A stretch of 13,484 nt of DNA from JAQVSH01 sp964349835 (GCA_964349835.1 CAYGID010000063.1:1-13484), one strand, 5' to 3'; shown: positions 1 to 7,685, numbered from the stretch's first letter. Notes: generated by a model not told the origin, from the letters alone. Made by a program: numbers and translations.

Positions 1-155
1 ATCCTATCCCCATCCATACTCGTAAAGTGTGGAGGCGGAGACGCGATTGAGGATCTAAATTTTCCTCTTTTAGGAGTTCTTCTATGCTGTGTTGCAACGT
101 GGTTTTATTCTGGCTTTTTTCTTGTTATCACTCTTTAAACGAAAATAAACAGAAT
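1..155 (+). promoter_or_regulatory. Upstream/leader region of the trp operon
   Basis: No complete gene is visible in this stretch. Frame 1 stays open from the window edge to a stop at 136-138 and ends in a hydrophobic, membrane-like run. It could be the tail of an upstream gene, but it has no visible start and I cannot identify it. GAGGA (49-53) can pair with TCCTC (63-67), and TCCT (63-66) can instead pair with AGGA (72-75), so two small mutually exclusive hairpins are possible. An AGGAG at 72-76 precedes an ATG at 84 that is in frame with trpB. Only one Trp codon occurs in that frame before the likely trpB start, so this is not a classical Trp-rich leader peptide. I found no convincing TAnnTTTG promoter; TAAATTTT at 56-63 is the nearest match and has no -33 partner. 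The trp promoter may lie outside the window. Confidence 0.3.
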
Positions 156-1352
156 ATGAATATGTATCAGGTTAATACGGATGGTTATTACGGAGAATTC
201 GGCGGGGCTTACATCCCCGAGATTCTCTATAGTTGTGTGGAATCCTTGAAAAACAACTATCTGCGTCACTTGGAGGATCCTCTCTTCCAGGCAGAGATGG
301 ATGCTTTGCTTTCGGATTATGTTGGCCGGCCCAGCCCCCTCTATCTTGCCTCGCGCTTGTCGGAGCAGGTGGGATGTAAGGTCTATCTGAAAAGAGAGGA
401 TCTCAACCATACAGGGGCGCATAAAATTAACAACACCATCGGGCAGATTTTGCTGGCCCGCCGTATGGGGAAGCACCGGATTATTGCCGAAACCGGTGCC
501 GGGCAGCATGGGGTGGCCACCGCTACCGTTTGTGCCCTGATGAATATGGAGTGTGTGGTATATATGGGCAAAACCGATGTCGAACGGCAAAGGATCAATG
601 TGCAGAAAATGGAGATGTTGGGTGCCACCGTACGACCGGTGACTTCGGGCAATATGACCCTGAAGGATGCCACCAATGAGGCCATCCGCGATTGGTGCTC
701 CAACCCTTCGGATACCTTTTACATCATTGGCTCAACCGTGGGCCCCCATCCCTATCCCGATTTGGTAGCCCGTCTGCAGTCGGTGATTAGCCGCGAGATG
801 ATGGTTCAGTTGGAGGCCAAAGAGGGCCGTAATTATCCCGACTATCTGGTTGCCTGTGTGGGTGGGGGAAGCAATGCGGCCGGTACGGTATATCATTACC
901 TTGACAATAACAAAGTGCAGATTATTTTGGCCGAAGCGGCAGGCGAGGGGTTGGAAAGCGGACGTTCGGCTGCCACCATTCATCTGGGCAGGGTGGGTAT
1001 CATTCATGGCAGCCGCACTCTGGTTATGCAAAATGAGGATGGGCAGATAGAAGAGCCCTATTCTGTGTCGGCAGGGCTAGATTACCCGGGTATCGGTCCA
1101 ATGCATGCCTTCCTGGCCCGCTCAGGCAGAGCCCGGGTTCTTCCGGTTACCGATGCCGAGGCCATAGAGGCTGCCTTTGCCCTCACCCGACTGGAGGGTA
1201 TTATTCCCGCCCTCGAATCGGCTCACGCCCTGGCAGCGCTCAAGCAGTACTCCTTTTCGCCTTCGGATGTGGTGGTTTTGACCCTTTCGGGCAGGGGCGA
1301 CAAGGATATGGACTCCTATTTAGCAAGTATGAACCGAATTAACAGAGAATAA
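156..1352 (+). CDS. trpB: Tryptophan synthase beta subunit (TrpB)
   Basis: This PLP enzyme (EC 4.2.1.20) condenses indole with L-serine to give tryptophan, acting in the cytoplasm as an alpha2-beta2 complex with TrpA. From the ATG at 156 it has 398 residues, the usual length. Visible motifs are the N-terminal GYYGEFGGAYIPE, the HTGAHKINN box with the PLP-binding lysine at about residue 90, ETGAGQHGVATA with the catalytic Glu at about 112, the phosphate-binding GGGSNAAG at about 236, and LSGRGDKDM at about 378. An in-frame ATG at 84 would add 24 hydrophobic, Cys-rich residues that TrpB proteins lack. The A-rich run just before 156 and the family-typical MNMYQVN start favour 156 (or 162). It leads the operon, and its stop is 1 bp from the trpE start. 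Confidence 0.97.
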   Translation: MNMYQVNTDGYYGEFGGAYIPEILYSCVESLKNNYLRHLEDPLFQAEMDALLSDYVGRPSPLYLASRLSEQVGCKVYLKREDLNHTGAHKINNTIGQILLARRMGKHRIIAETGAGQHGVATATVCALMNMECVVYMGKTDVERQRINVQKMEMLGATVRPVTSGNMTLKDATNEAIRDWCSNPSDTFYIIGSTVGPHPYPDLVARLQSVISREMMVQLEAKEGRNYPDYLVACVGGGSNAAGTVYHYLDNNKVQIILAEAAGEGLESGRSAATIHLGRVGIIHGSRTLVMQNEDGQIEEPYSVSAGLDYPGIGPMHAFLARSGRARVLPVTDAEAIEAAFALTRLEGIIPALESAHALAALKQYSFSPSDVVVLTLSGRGDKDMDSYLASMNRINRE

Positions 1353-1353
1353 G

Positions 1354-2763
1354 ATGGAATACACGTTTAGGTCAATTTCGCACAAAATGCTTGCCGATCT
1401 ACAGACCCCGGTGGGTATCTATTTAAAGATGAGAGATGTTTTTTCGGAGTCGGTTTTGCTCGAGAGCTCCGATTTTCATGGTGCCGAAAATAGTTTTTCG
1501 TTTGTAGGCATCGATCCGCTGGCTCGTTTTGTACTGCAGAATGGAAGGGTAGAGCAATCGTTTCCCGATGGATCGCGATCAGAGCTCCTTCTCGACGATT
1601 CGTCGAGAGTGATGGATATATTCCACAATTTTCTGGCTTGCTTTACAAATGCAACACCGGGCGAATCTTCGAGAGTAAGTGGTTTATTTGGTTATACCTC
1701 TTACAACACAGTGCGCTATTTTGAACCGGTTGAGTCGGCGGGGAGGCCTACGGGAGCCTCAGAGATTCCCGATATGATCTACAATTTTTACCGGTATATC
1801 ATTGTGGTAGATCATTTCAGAAATGAGCTCACCATTGTGGAGCATCTCTTTGGCGATGCGTCGGGCTCTCTGCATAAGATTAAGGCCCTTCTCGAGAATC
1901 GCGATTACGCATCGTACGATTTTTTGGTGAAGGGATCGGAGCGGTCGACCCAAACTGATAGTGATTTCCTGAGCATGGTTCAGAGAGGTATTTCACACTG
2001 CCTGCGAGGCGATGTGTTCCAAATTGTGCTCTCACGCTGTTTTATGCAGGATTTTACGGGCGACGATTTCAAGGTATACCGGGCATTGCGATCCATCAAC
2101 CCGTCGCCCTATCTCTTCTATTTTGATTTCGGCTCCTTCCGCATTTTTGGCTCCTCGCCCGAAACCCATTGCCGCATAGATGGTTCGCGAGTCTATATCG
2201 ACCCCATTGCCGGCACCTTCCGCCGCACGGGCGATGATATGCATGATAAAGAGCAGACCGAAAGGTTGTTGCACGATCCCAAAGAGAATGCTGAACATGT
2301 GATGCTGGTTGATCTGGCCCGCAACGATTTGAGCCGCAATGCCACGAATGTGCAAATTGAATTTTTCAAGGAGGTTCAGTACTACTCGCATGTGATTCAC
2401 TTGGTTTCGAGGGTGGTGGGAACTCTTCCCGACACAGTAAATCGGCTAAAGGTTTTTGCCGACACCTTTCCTGCCGGCACCCTTTCGGGCGCTCCCAAGG
2501 TTAGAGCCATGCAACTCATTTCGCAGTACGAGCCACACGACAGGGGGGCATACGGCGGCTGTATCGGGTATGTAGGTTTGAATGGCGACCTGAACCAAGC
2601 CATCACTATCCGTTCGTTTGTGAGCAAGGGGAATACCCTCTCGTATCAGGCGGGCGCCGGTATTGTGTCGAAATCGGATCCTGCCACCGAGCTGCAGGAG
2701 GTAAAAAACAAGCTGGGTGCTCTGAAAAAGGCCATCGACATGGCCTCCACATTAAAAAACTAG
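1354..2763 (+). CDS. trpE: Anthranilate synthase component I (TrpE)
   Basis: This is the chorismate-binding subunit of anthranilate synthase (EC 4.1.3.27). It converts chorismate to anthranilate using ammonia supplied by TrpG. The protein has 469 residues. The N-terminal domain carries LLESSD at 35-40, the element that in characterised TrpE proteins takes part in tryptophan feedback inhibition, so inhibition by Trp is likely. The catalytic domain shows GDVFQIVLSR (219-228), FGSSPE (265-270), PIAGTFRRTG (284-293), ENAEHVMLVDLARND (311-325), GTLSGAPKVRAM (375-386) and GGCIGYVG (401-408). Aminodeoxychorismate synthase (PabB) is the main paralog to exclude. The LLES element and the position inside a complete trp operon make TrpE clearly the better call. 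Confidence 0.97.
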   Translation: MEYTFRSISHKMLADLQTPVGIYLKMRDVFSESVLLESSDFHGAENSFSFVGIDPLARFVLQNGRVEQSFPDGSRSELLLDDSSRVMDIFHNFLACFTNATPGESSRVSGLFGYTSYNTVRYFEPVESAGRPTGASEIPDMIYNFYRYIIVVDHFRNELTIVEHLFGDASGSLHKIKALLENRDYASYDFLVKGSERSTQTDSDFLSMVQRGISHCLRGDVFQIVLSRCFMQDFTGDDFKVYRALRSINPSPYLFYFDFGSFRIFGSSPETHCRIDGSRVYIDPIAGTFRRTGDDMHDKEQTERLLHDPKENAEHVMLVDLARNDLSRNATNVQIEFFKEVQYYSHVIHLVSRVVGTLPDTVNRLKVFADTFPAGTLSGAPKVRAMQLISQYEPHDRGAYGGCIGYVGLNGDLNQAITIRSFVSKGNTLSYQAGAGIVSKSDPATELQEVKNKLGALKKAIDMASTLKN

Positions 2764-2769
2764 AATTGT

Positions 2770-3348
2770 ATGGACAGCCGCATTTTAATAGTAGATAATT
2801 ACGACTCCTTTACCTATAATCTCTACCATTTGGTTAGAGAGCTGGGCTATCGCAATGTTGAGGTGTTCCGCAATGATGCCCTCGCCTTAGATCAGATGGA
2901 GGCATTCCAAAAAATTATCCTTTCGCCCGGGCCGGGCATTCCCTCCGAGGCAGGCCTGCTTACCCAAATCATTGCCCGCTATGCCTCTAAAAAATCGATG
3001 CTGGGCGTCTGTTTAGGCCATCAGGCAATAGCCGAGGTTTTTGGGGCAAAGTTATTGAATATGAAGGAGGTGTATCATGGTGTGGCAACACCTGTTCAGG
3101 TGGTCAGGCCGCACCGGCTCTTCGAAGGATTGGGTGCCCGTTTTGAGGTTGGCAGGTATCACTCATGGATTGTGTCGAACCATAATTTCCCCGGTGAACT
3201 GGAGGTGACTGCCACCGACGACAATAACTCTATCATGGCGTTACGCCACAGAGAGTACGATGTACACGGTATTCAGTTTCATCCCGAGTCGGTGCTTACG
3301 CCTTTGGGGGCCAGGATTATGCATAATTGGCTTCGAACCGAAGAATAA
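2770..3348 (+). CDS. trpG: Anthranilate synthase component II, glutamine amidotransferase (TrpG)
   Basis: This class I glutamine amidotransferase hydrolyses glutamine and passes ammonia to TrpE. It has 192 residues, the normal size for a stand-alone TrpG not fused to TrpD. Visible features are the N-terminal VDNYDSFTYNL, the oxyanion-region LSPGPGIPSEAG (51-62), the nucleophile Cys81 in GVCLGHQ, and the His171/Glu173 pair in FHPES, so the catalytic triad is complete. It starts 6 bp after the trpE stop. Such subunits often also serve PabB in folate synthesis, and no separate pabA is visible here, so a shared role is possible but not shown. Confidence 0.96.
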   Translation: MDSRILIVDNYDSFTYNLYHLVRELGYRNVEVFRNDALALDQMEAFQKIILSPGPGIPSEAGLLTQIIARYASKKSMLGVCLGHQAIAEVFGAKLLNMKEVYHGVATPVQVVRPHRLFEGLGARFEVGRYHSWIVSNHNFPGELEVTATDDNNSIMALRHREYDVHGIQFHPESVLTPLGARIMHNWLRTEE

Positions 3349-3377
3349 CCCCGCTATCATTACCTATCTTACTATCA

Positions 3378-3393
3378 GCATGGAGCTCCATGC
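3378..3393. repeat. Perfect 16-bp palindrome in the trpG-trpD gap
   Basis: GCATGGAGCTCCATGC reads identically on both strands. It lies in the 73-bp gap between the trpG stop and the preferred trpD start, ending 28 bp before that ATG. It contains two ATGs: 3380 is in frame with trpD and 3390 is not. It could be a protein-binding operator or a small RNA hairpin that affects trpD translation. No T-tract follows it, so it is not an intrinsic terminator. The function is unknown. Confidence 0.6.
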
Positions 3394-3421
3394 AATCCAT
3401 AATATTAATCGTAGTAGCAGC

Positions 3422-4417
3422 ATGAAAGAGGAATTATACAGATTGTTCGAACACCAGTACCTTACCCGCAAGGAGGCGCATGATATTCTGCTCAATATTG
3501 CCGAGGGAAGGTATAACGACTACCAGATTGCCGCGTTTATGACCGTATTCCTGATGAGGAGCATTTCGGTTGAGGAGCTGGCCGGGTTCAGGGAGGCTCT
3601 CCTGGAGACAAGCCTTTCGCTCGATTTTTCGGAGTATTCGCCCATCGATATTGTGGGCACCGGAGGCGATAATAAAAACACCTTTAATATCTCGACGGCT
3701 GCCAGTTTTGTGGTGGCAGGTGCCGGATACAAGGTGGTAAAACATGGCAATTACGGTGCTTCGACTCTGAGCGGTTCCTCGAATGTGATGGAACAGCATG
3801 GGGTGAAGTTTACCGACAACGCCGATCTCTTGCGAAAGTCGCTTGAGCAGGCTAATATGGCCTATCTGCATGCCCCATTGTTTAATCCGGCTCTGAAGAA
3901 GGTGGCCGGTGTTAGGAAGGCTTTGGGGGTGAGAACCTTCTTTAATATGCTGGGACCTTTAGTGAATCCGGTAAAACCGCGCCACCAGCTGCTGGGTGTC
4001 TATAACCTGAAGTTGGCTCGCTTGTATGCCTATACCTTTCAGCAGACCGGAACCGAGTTTGTGGTGGTGCATAGCTTAGACGGCTACGACGAGATCTCGC
4101 TGACCGGCGAGTTTAAGGTGGTGAGTACCCATGGCGAGGCGCTCTATACGCCCGAAACTATTGGCCTTTCGCGCTGTTCGCACCAAGATTTGTGGGGTGG
4201 CGACACCCTGGAGGCTGCGGCTCTGATTTTCGATCGGGTGTTGAGTGGAACGGCTACCCGTGCCCAGAGCGAGTGTGTGATAGCAAACGCCGCTTTTGCC
4301 ATCAGAACCCTCCGGCCCCTCTATTCATTGGAGCAGTGCATCTCGGAGGCCAGAGAGTCGATCGATTCGGGCAGGGCACTGCAGGCGCTGAAACGATTTT
4401 TATCCTGTAATTCGTAA
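3422..4417 (+). CDS. trpD: Anthranilate phosphoribosyltransferase (TrpD)
   Basis: This enzyme (EC 2.4.2.18) transfers phosphoribose from PRPP to anthranilate, the second committed step of the pathway. From the ATG at 3422 it has 331 residues, normal for the family. The N-terminal helical region begins MKEELYRLFEHQYL and is followed by the PRPP/pyrophosphate-binding GTGGD (79-83), KHGN (107-110) and a Ser-rich STLSGSSNVME loop, all intact. In-frame upstream ATGs exist at 3260 (inside trpG) and 3380 (inside the palindrome). The extra residues they add do not look like TrpD, so 3422 is preferred, although 3380 cannot be excluded. The 73-bp gap from trpG breaks the otherwise tight spacing and suggests independent translation initiation. 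Confidence 0.96.
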   Translation: MKEELYRLFEHQYLTRKEAHDILLNIAEGRYNDYQIAAFMTVFLMRSISVEELAGFREALLETSLSLDFSEYSPIDIVGTGGDNKNTFNISTAASFVVAGAGYKVVKHGNYGASTLSGSSNVMEQHGVKFTDNADLLRKSLEQANMAYLHAPLFNPALKKVAGVRKALGVRTFFNMLGPLVNPVKPRHQLLGVYNLKLARLYAYTFQQTGTEFVVVHSLDGYDEISLTGEFKVVSTHGEALYTPETIGLSRCSHQDLWGGDTLEAAALIFDRVLSGTATRAQSECVIANAAFAIRTLRPLYSLEQCISEARESIDSGRALQALKRFLSCNS

Positions 4418-4508
4418 CTGAACATTCGCAAAACATAGACCGTCGAAGATTTTGTTGCATACAAATACCTTGCGAAACTTGAATTCATAACCTGAAATTT
4501 GTAATAGC

Positions 4509-5315
4509 ATGACTATATTAGAACAGATACTGGCAGAGAAAAGAGCCGAGGTTTCGCGCCTGCTTTTGCGGTGTGGTACCTGCAATTGCAGCGATCCTCC
4601 CAGCGATGCCGCGTTATTTGGTCCCTTTGCTTATAGGGAGTCTTTCTCCTTTAAAGCGTCGCTGCAGGCATCTGAAACCGGCATAATTGCCGAATTTAAA
4701 CGAAAATCACCTTCGAAAGGGTGGATACAGGCCGATGCCGTGGCCTCTGAGGTGGTTGCTGCCTATCAGGCGGCTGGAGCCGCGGCCGTGTCGGTACTCA
4801 CCGATGCGCCCAACTTTGGTGGTTCGGGCGCCGACTTGATTGCGGTGAGGGCATTGGCACAGTTGCCTTTGCTGCGGAAAGATTTCATTGTAGATCCTTT
4901 GCAGGTGTACCAAAGTAAAGGGTTGGGAGCCGATGTGATTCTGTTGATCGCTGCAGCGCTTTCGCCAAAGGAGGTCGAAATACTCGCATCTTTGGCTCAT
5001 TCGCTCTCGATGGAGGTGTTGTTGGAGGTTCATTCCGAACAGGAGCTGGAGTGCCTCTGCAACGATGTGGATGTGGTGGGGGTCAATAACCGAAATCTCG
5101 ACTCTTTTGAGGTTTCTGTCGATACCTCCTTTCGCTTGGCAGCGTGCATTCCCGATCGGTTTCTCAAGATATCGGAGAGCGGTCTTTCCGATGCCCAAAC
5201 GGTGAACCGCTTGAGACAGGCAGGCTACAGCGGTTTTTTGATGGGCGAAACCTTTATGAAGGAGAGTGATCCGGGTGTGGCACTCAGTAGTTTTATAGAA
5301 CAGTTGGTGCGATGA
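4509..5315 (+). CDS. trpC: Indole-3-glycerol-phosphate synthase (TrpC)
   Basis: This (beta/alpha)8-barrel enzyme (EC 4.1.1.48) closes the indole ring, turning CdRP into indole-3-glycerol phosphate with loss of CO2 and water. It has 268 residues and is monofunctional: TrpF is a separate gene, unlike the fused enzyme of enterics. Visible catalytic elements are EFKRKSPSKG (62-71, with Glu62 and Lys64), VLTD and FGGS (97-106), LLRKDFIVDP (121-130, with Lys124), LLEVH (171-175, with Glu173), GVNNRNL (191-197, with Asn194) and ISESG (221-225, with Glu223). It starts 91 bp after trpD, the largest gap in the operon. It overlaps trpF by 4 bp (ATGA), which suggests translational coupling. Confidence 0.97.
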   Translation: MTILEQILAEKRAEVSRLLLRCGTCNCSDPPSDAALFGPFAYRESFSFKASLQASETGIIAEFKRKSPSKGWIQADAVASEVVAAYQAAGAAAVSVLTDAPNFGGSGADLIAVRALAQLPLLRKDFIVDPLQVYQSKGLGADVILLIAAALSPKEVEILASLAHSLSMEVLLEVHSEQELECLCNDVDVVGVNNRNLDSFEVSVDTSFRLAACIPDRFLKISESGLSDAQTVNRLRQAGYSGFLMGETFMKESDPGVALSSFIEQLVR

Positions 5316-5938
5316 AAGTGAAAGTGAAAGTGTGCGGCATGCGCAATGAGCAGAATATTCGCGAGATGGCAGAGTTGCCAATCGATTGGATGGGCTTTAT
5401 CTTTTGCACTTCCTCTCCAAGGAGTGCCATGATGCTCGACCCTTCGGCTCTGGGAGTCTTACCCGACTCCATTCATAGGGCCGGTGTGTTTGTGAATGCC
5501 GATTTCGATACCATTATGCAGCGTGTAGCCCAGTTTCGGCTGCACACTGTGCAGTTGCACGGGAAAGAGTTGCCTGCATTGTGCAGCCGTCTGAAAGATG
5601 AAGGGCTCGAGGTGATTAAGGCATTCCCGGCCCCTCAGGATGCCGATTTTGGGTTCACTGCAGCGTATGAGCCCCATTGCCACTACTTTCTCTTTGATAC
5701 CCCTTCGCCGATGGGAGGCGGATCCGGCCTGCAGTATAACTGGTCGGTTCTGGAGGGTTATAGTGGCTCTCTGCCCTTTTTGCTTAGCGGGGGTATTTCG
5801 CCCGGCGATGCAGCCAGGATTGTAGAGTTCCGTCACAGTCGGTTTGCCGGAATCGACATGAACAGCCGTTTCGAAACGGCACCCGGCGAAAAAGAGATTG
5901 AAAAAATAAGGTTGTTTCTTCAAAATGTACAGAGATGA
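5312..5938 (+). CDS. trpF: Phosphoribosylanthranilate isomerase (TrpF)
   Basis: This barrel enzyme (EC 5.3.1.24) performs the Amadori rearrangement of PRA to CdRP, the substrate of TrpC. It has 208 residues. The general base Cys8 in KVCGM and the general acid Asp129 in LFDT are both present, as are the phosphate-binding LLSGGIS (157-163) and GIDMNSRFE (180-188). The start is set by the ATGA overlap with trpC and the downstream ATGA overlap with trpA. The first codons sit in a 6-bp tandem repeat, giving MKVKVKVCGM where a shorter MKIKVCGM-like start is common. Confidence 0.97.
   Translation: MKVKVKVCGMRNEQNIREMAELPIDWMGFIFCTSSPRSAMMLDPSALGVLPDSIHRAGVFVNADFDTIMQRVAQFRLHTVQLHGKELPALCSRLKDEGLEVIKAFPAPQDADFGFTAAYEPHCHYFLFDTPSPMGGGSGLQYNWSVLEGYSGSLPFLLSGGISPGDAARIVEFRHSRFAGIDMNSRFETAPGEKEIEKIRLFLQNVQR
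5313..5332 (+). repeat. Hexanucleotide tandem repeat at the 5' end of trpF
   Basis: The unit TGAAAG occurs three times in a row, followed by a partial TG, starting on the second base of the trpF ATG. It encodes the alternating Lys-Val residues at the TrpF N-terminus. Because the unit is six bases, slippage would add or remove two residues without breaking the frame. Such a change would alter the length of the first beta strand just before the catalytic Cys. Confidence 0.75.
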
Positions 5939-6708
5939 ATAATAGAATAGATTTGCTTTTTCGGAATAAGTCGCGGAATATTCTTTCGCTCTTTTTTACG
6001 GCCGGATATCCCGAACTCAATAGTACGACCCGGATACTGTCGGCCCTTCAGGCACATGGGGTCGATATGGCCGAGATAGGTATCCCCTTTTCCGATCCGA
6101 TGGCCGATGGACCTGTGATTCAGGCAAGTAGCACTGCCGCTTTGCGAAACCGTATGAGCCTGAAGCTATTGTTTGCGCAGTTGGAGCAGGTTCGCAGTGA
6201 GGTAACCATGCCTTTGCTGCTGATGGGGTATCTCAATCCCATTTTGCAATTTGGGTTCGAACCGTTTTGTTCGGAGTGCCATAGGGTGGGTATCGATGGC
6301 GTAATTATTCCCGATTTGCCCTTTCACGACTATTTGCAGCATTATAAAGAGGTTGCCCGTCGGCACAATCTGAAGGTGATTATGCTCATAACACCCGAAA
6401 CCTCCGAAGAGAGGATTCGCACCATAGATGCACACACCGAAGGGTTTATCTATATGGTTTCTACAGCATCGACTACGGGCGCAAAAGAGCAGTTTGGGGC
6501 TGAGAATACGCAATATTTTGAGCGAATTGCCTCGATGGGGTTGCGAAACCAATGTCTGGTGGGTTTTGGAATCTCGAACAGGGCTACGTTGGAGGCAGCC
6601 CAACGTCATGCAGCGGGTGCCATTGTGGGCAGTAAGTTTGTTTCGCTGCTGGGAGAGAGCCAATCGGTCGATGTTGCAGTGAAGAAACTCCTTGACGCCC
6701 TTGGCTAG
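5935..6708 (+). CDS. trpA: Tryptophan synthase alpha subunit (TrpA)
   Basis: This subunit (EC 4.1.2.8 half-reaction) cleaves indole-3-glycerol phosphate to indole and glyceraldehyde-3-phosphate and channels the indole to TrpB. It has 257 residues. Visible motifs are FFTAGYP (20-26), AEIGIPFSDPMADGP (46-60) with the catalytic Glu47 and Asp58, MGYLNP (97-102), GVIIPDLP (122-129) and VGFGIS near residue 216. It overlaps trpF by ATGA and ends the operon. Its partner TrpB is at the other end, about 4.6 kb upstream. The stop is only 10 bp from the end of the convergent alsD gene, with no strong terminator between them, so transcripts may run into each other. Confidence 0.97.
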   Translation: MNNRIDLLFRNKSRNILSLFFTAGYPELNSTTRILSALQAHGVDMAEIGIPFSDPMADGPVIQASSTAALRNRMSLKLLFAQLEQVRSEVTMPLLLMGYLNPILQFGFEPFCSECHRVGIDGVIIPDLPFHDYLQHYKEVARRHNLKVIMLITPETSEERIRTIDAHTEGFIYMVSTASTTGAKEQFGAENTQYFERIASMGLRNQCLVGFGISNRATLEAAQRHAAGAIVGSKFVSLLGESQSVDVAVKKLLDALG

Positions 6709-6718
6709 AGCGCTCCGG

Positions 6719-7579
6719 TTATTCTACCTTTTTTAGCTCTTCGCTCTTGTCGCCGCTCAAATCGAGCTCCAGAAAATCGTTGCGGTTTAGTAGCGCGACC
6801 TCGAGGGTTAATGATTCATCTATCTGTATAGTACCCTGTTCAATCTGGCAGCCAAGGAGATGTCCGCCCCGGGTACGGTCGGTCGAAAGAAAGTGGAAAT
6901 GATAGCCTGGTACGTTTAACCCGGCCACAAAGGGGGGCAGCCGAAACCCCACCAGGTCGCCGCTGATCTGCTCATACCTGAAGGTGGGCTGTGTGGCGGT
7001 AATCGATGTAAGTTGCGGGTAGGGTTTCTTTTGGGAAGGTACGCTGCGGGCAAGTACCGATGCAAAAGTTCCCGTTATTCTTATGGCATAAGGGGCGTTC
7101 AGCGAGCGGATACGACTGTCGATAAAGGCGGTGAGCTCTGCCAGGCTCATGGCGCTGTCGGTTTCGAACGCAAAATCGATTTCGAAGGGGGTGGCGCAGG
7201 CAAAGGGGGTGGTTAGCGAAGTGTCGACTCTGCTAACCTTTCCATCCGAACGGATTTGGTAAAAAATCCCTTCGAGCAGTACCATCTCGCCATCTAATTG
7301 ATGAAAAGTGCCTATGCCAAAATCGCCTTTGGCTCTCAAGGCACCCAACGACATTTCTCCATCGTAGACGCCGGCCAGCAGGGCATTGATTGTGGAGGTT
7401 TGAAAGAGTTTGTCTTTCTCGATGGGTTGCGCAGAAGAACATCCTGCCAGCAGGAGGAGAAATAGAAGTTGACAGATACTTTTCGTCCGAAGAAAATTGC
7501 TTTTTAAAGGTCGGATGGAACTCGCATGTTGATTTTGTTCATGCAAGTTTGCGTATTGAGAAAAACATGCTCGGTTCAT
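6719..7579 (-). CDS. alsD: Lipoprotein alpha-acetolactate decarboxylase (ALDC)
   Basis: The protein matches alpha-acetolactate decarboxylase (EC 4.1.1.5), which converts 2-acetolactate to acetoin and CO2. Counting from the ATG at 7579 (286 residues), the family landmarks are GDFGIGTFHQLDGEM (85-99), FYQIRSDG (106-113), the VPSQKKPYP segment (180-188), and the zinc site NVPGYHFHF plus GGH with His227, His229 and His240. All three metal ligands are present. Unlike cytoplasmic ALDCs it has a hydrophobic segment ending in LAGC (Cys47), a lipobox, so it should be a lipid-anchored envelope protein. No acidic stretch follows the Cys, so I infer it faces the periplasm rather than the cell surface. 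The start is uncertain. The ATG at 7579 gives a long segment before the hydrophobic core, and a TTG at 7546 would give a more normal signal peptide. The gene is convergent with trpA. Confidence 0.88.
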   Translation of the reverse strand: MNRACFSQYANLHEQNQHASSIRPLKSNFLRTKSICQLLFLLLLAGCSSAQPIEKDKLFQTSTINALLAGVYDGEMSLGALRAKGDFGIGTFHQLDGEMVLLEGIFYQIRSDGKVSRVDTSLTTPFACATPFEIDFAFETDSAMSLAELTAFIDSRIRSLNAPYAIRITGTFASVLARSVPSQKKPYPQLTSITATQPTFRYEQISGDLVGFRLPPFVAGLNVPGYHFHFLSTDRTRGGHLLGCQIEQGTIQIDESLTLEVALLNRNDFLELDLSGDKSEELKKVE

Positions 7580-7685
7580 GGTATGTAGATGCAATTGTAT
7601 GGATGAATCTTCGGGTAAATAGGAAAGCCGACAACCTTTGTGAAGGTCGAAGGTACGGATTTTGGTTATTGCGTGTGCGAATGGG

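Noticed and set aside
84..155. Upstream ATG extending TrpB by 24 residues
   Set aside because: The extension is hydrophobic and Cys-rich, unlike any TrpB N-terminus I know. The conserved start MYQVN..GYYGEFGGAY begins at 156-162 after an A-rich stretch.
3260..3421. Longer trpD beginning inside trpG
   Set aside because: It would overlap trpG by about 90 bp and add residues that do not resemble TrpD. The family-like N-terminus starts at 3422.
4440..4508. Internal promoter ahead of trpC
   Set aside because: TACCTTG (4466-4472) lacks one T of the TAnnTTTG element and no TTTG lies at the right spacing.
6703..6734. Intrinsic terminator for the trp operon after trpA
   Set aside because: TAGA/TCTA (6706-6709 / 6723-6726) followed by six T is suggestive, but the stem is only four A/T-rich pairs. 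The GAGCGCTC palindrome at 6708-6715 is not followed directly by T. Too weak to call.
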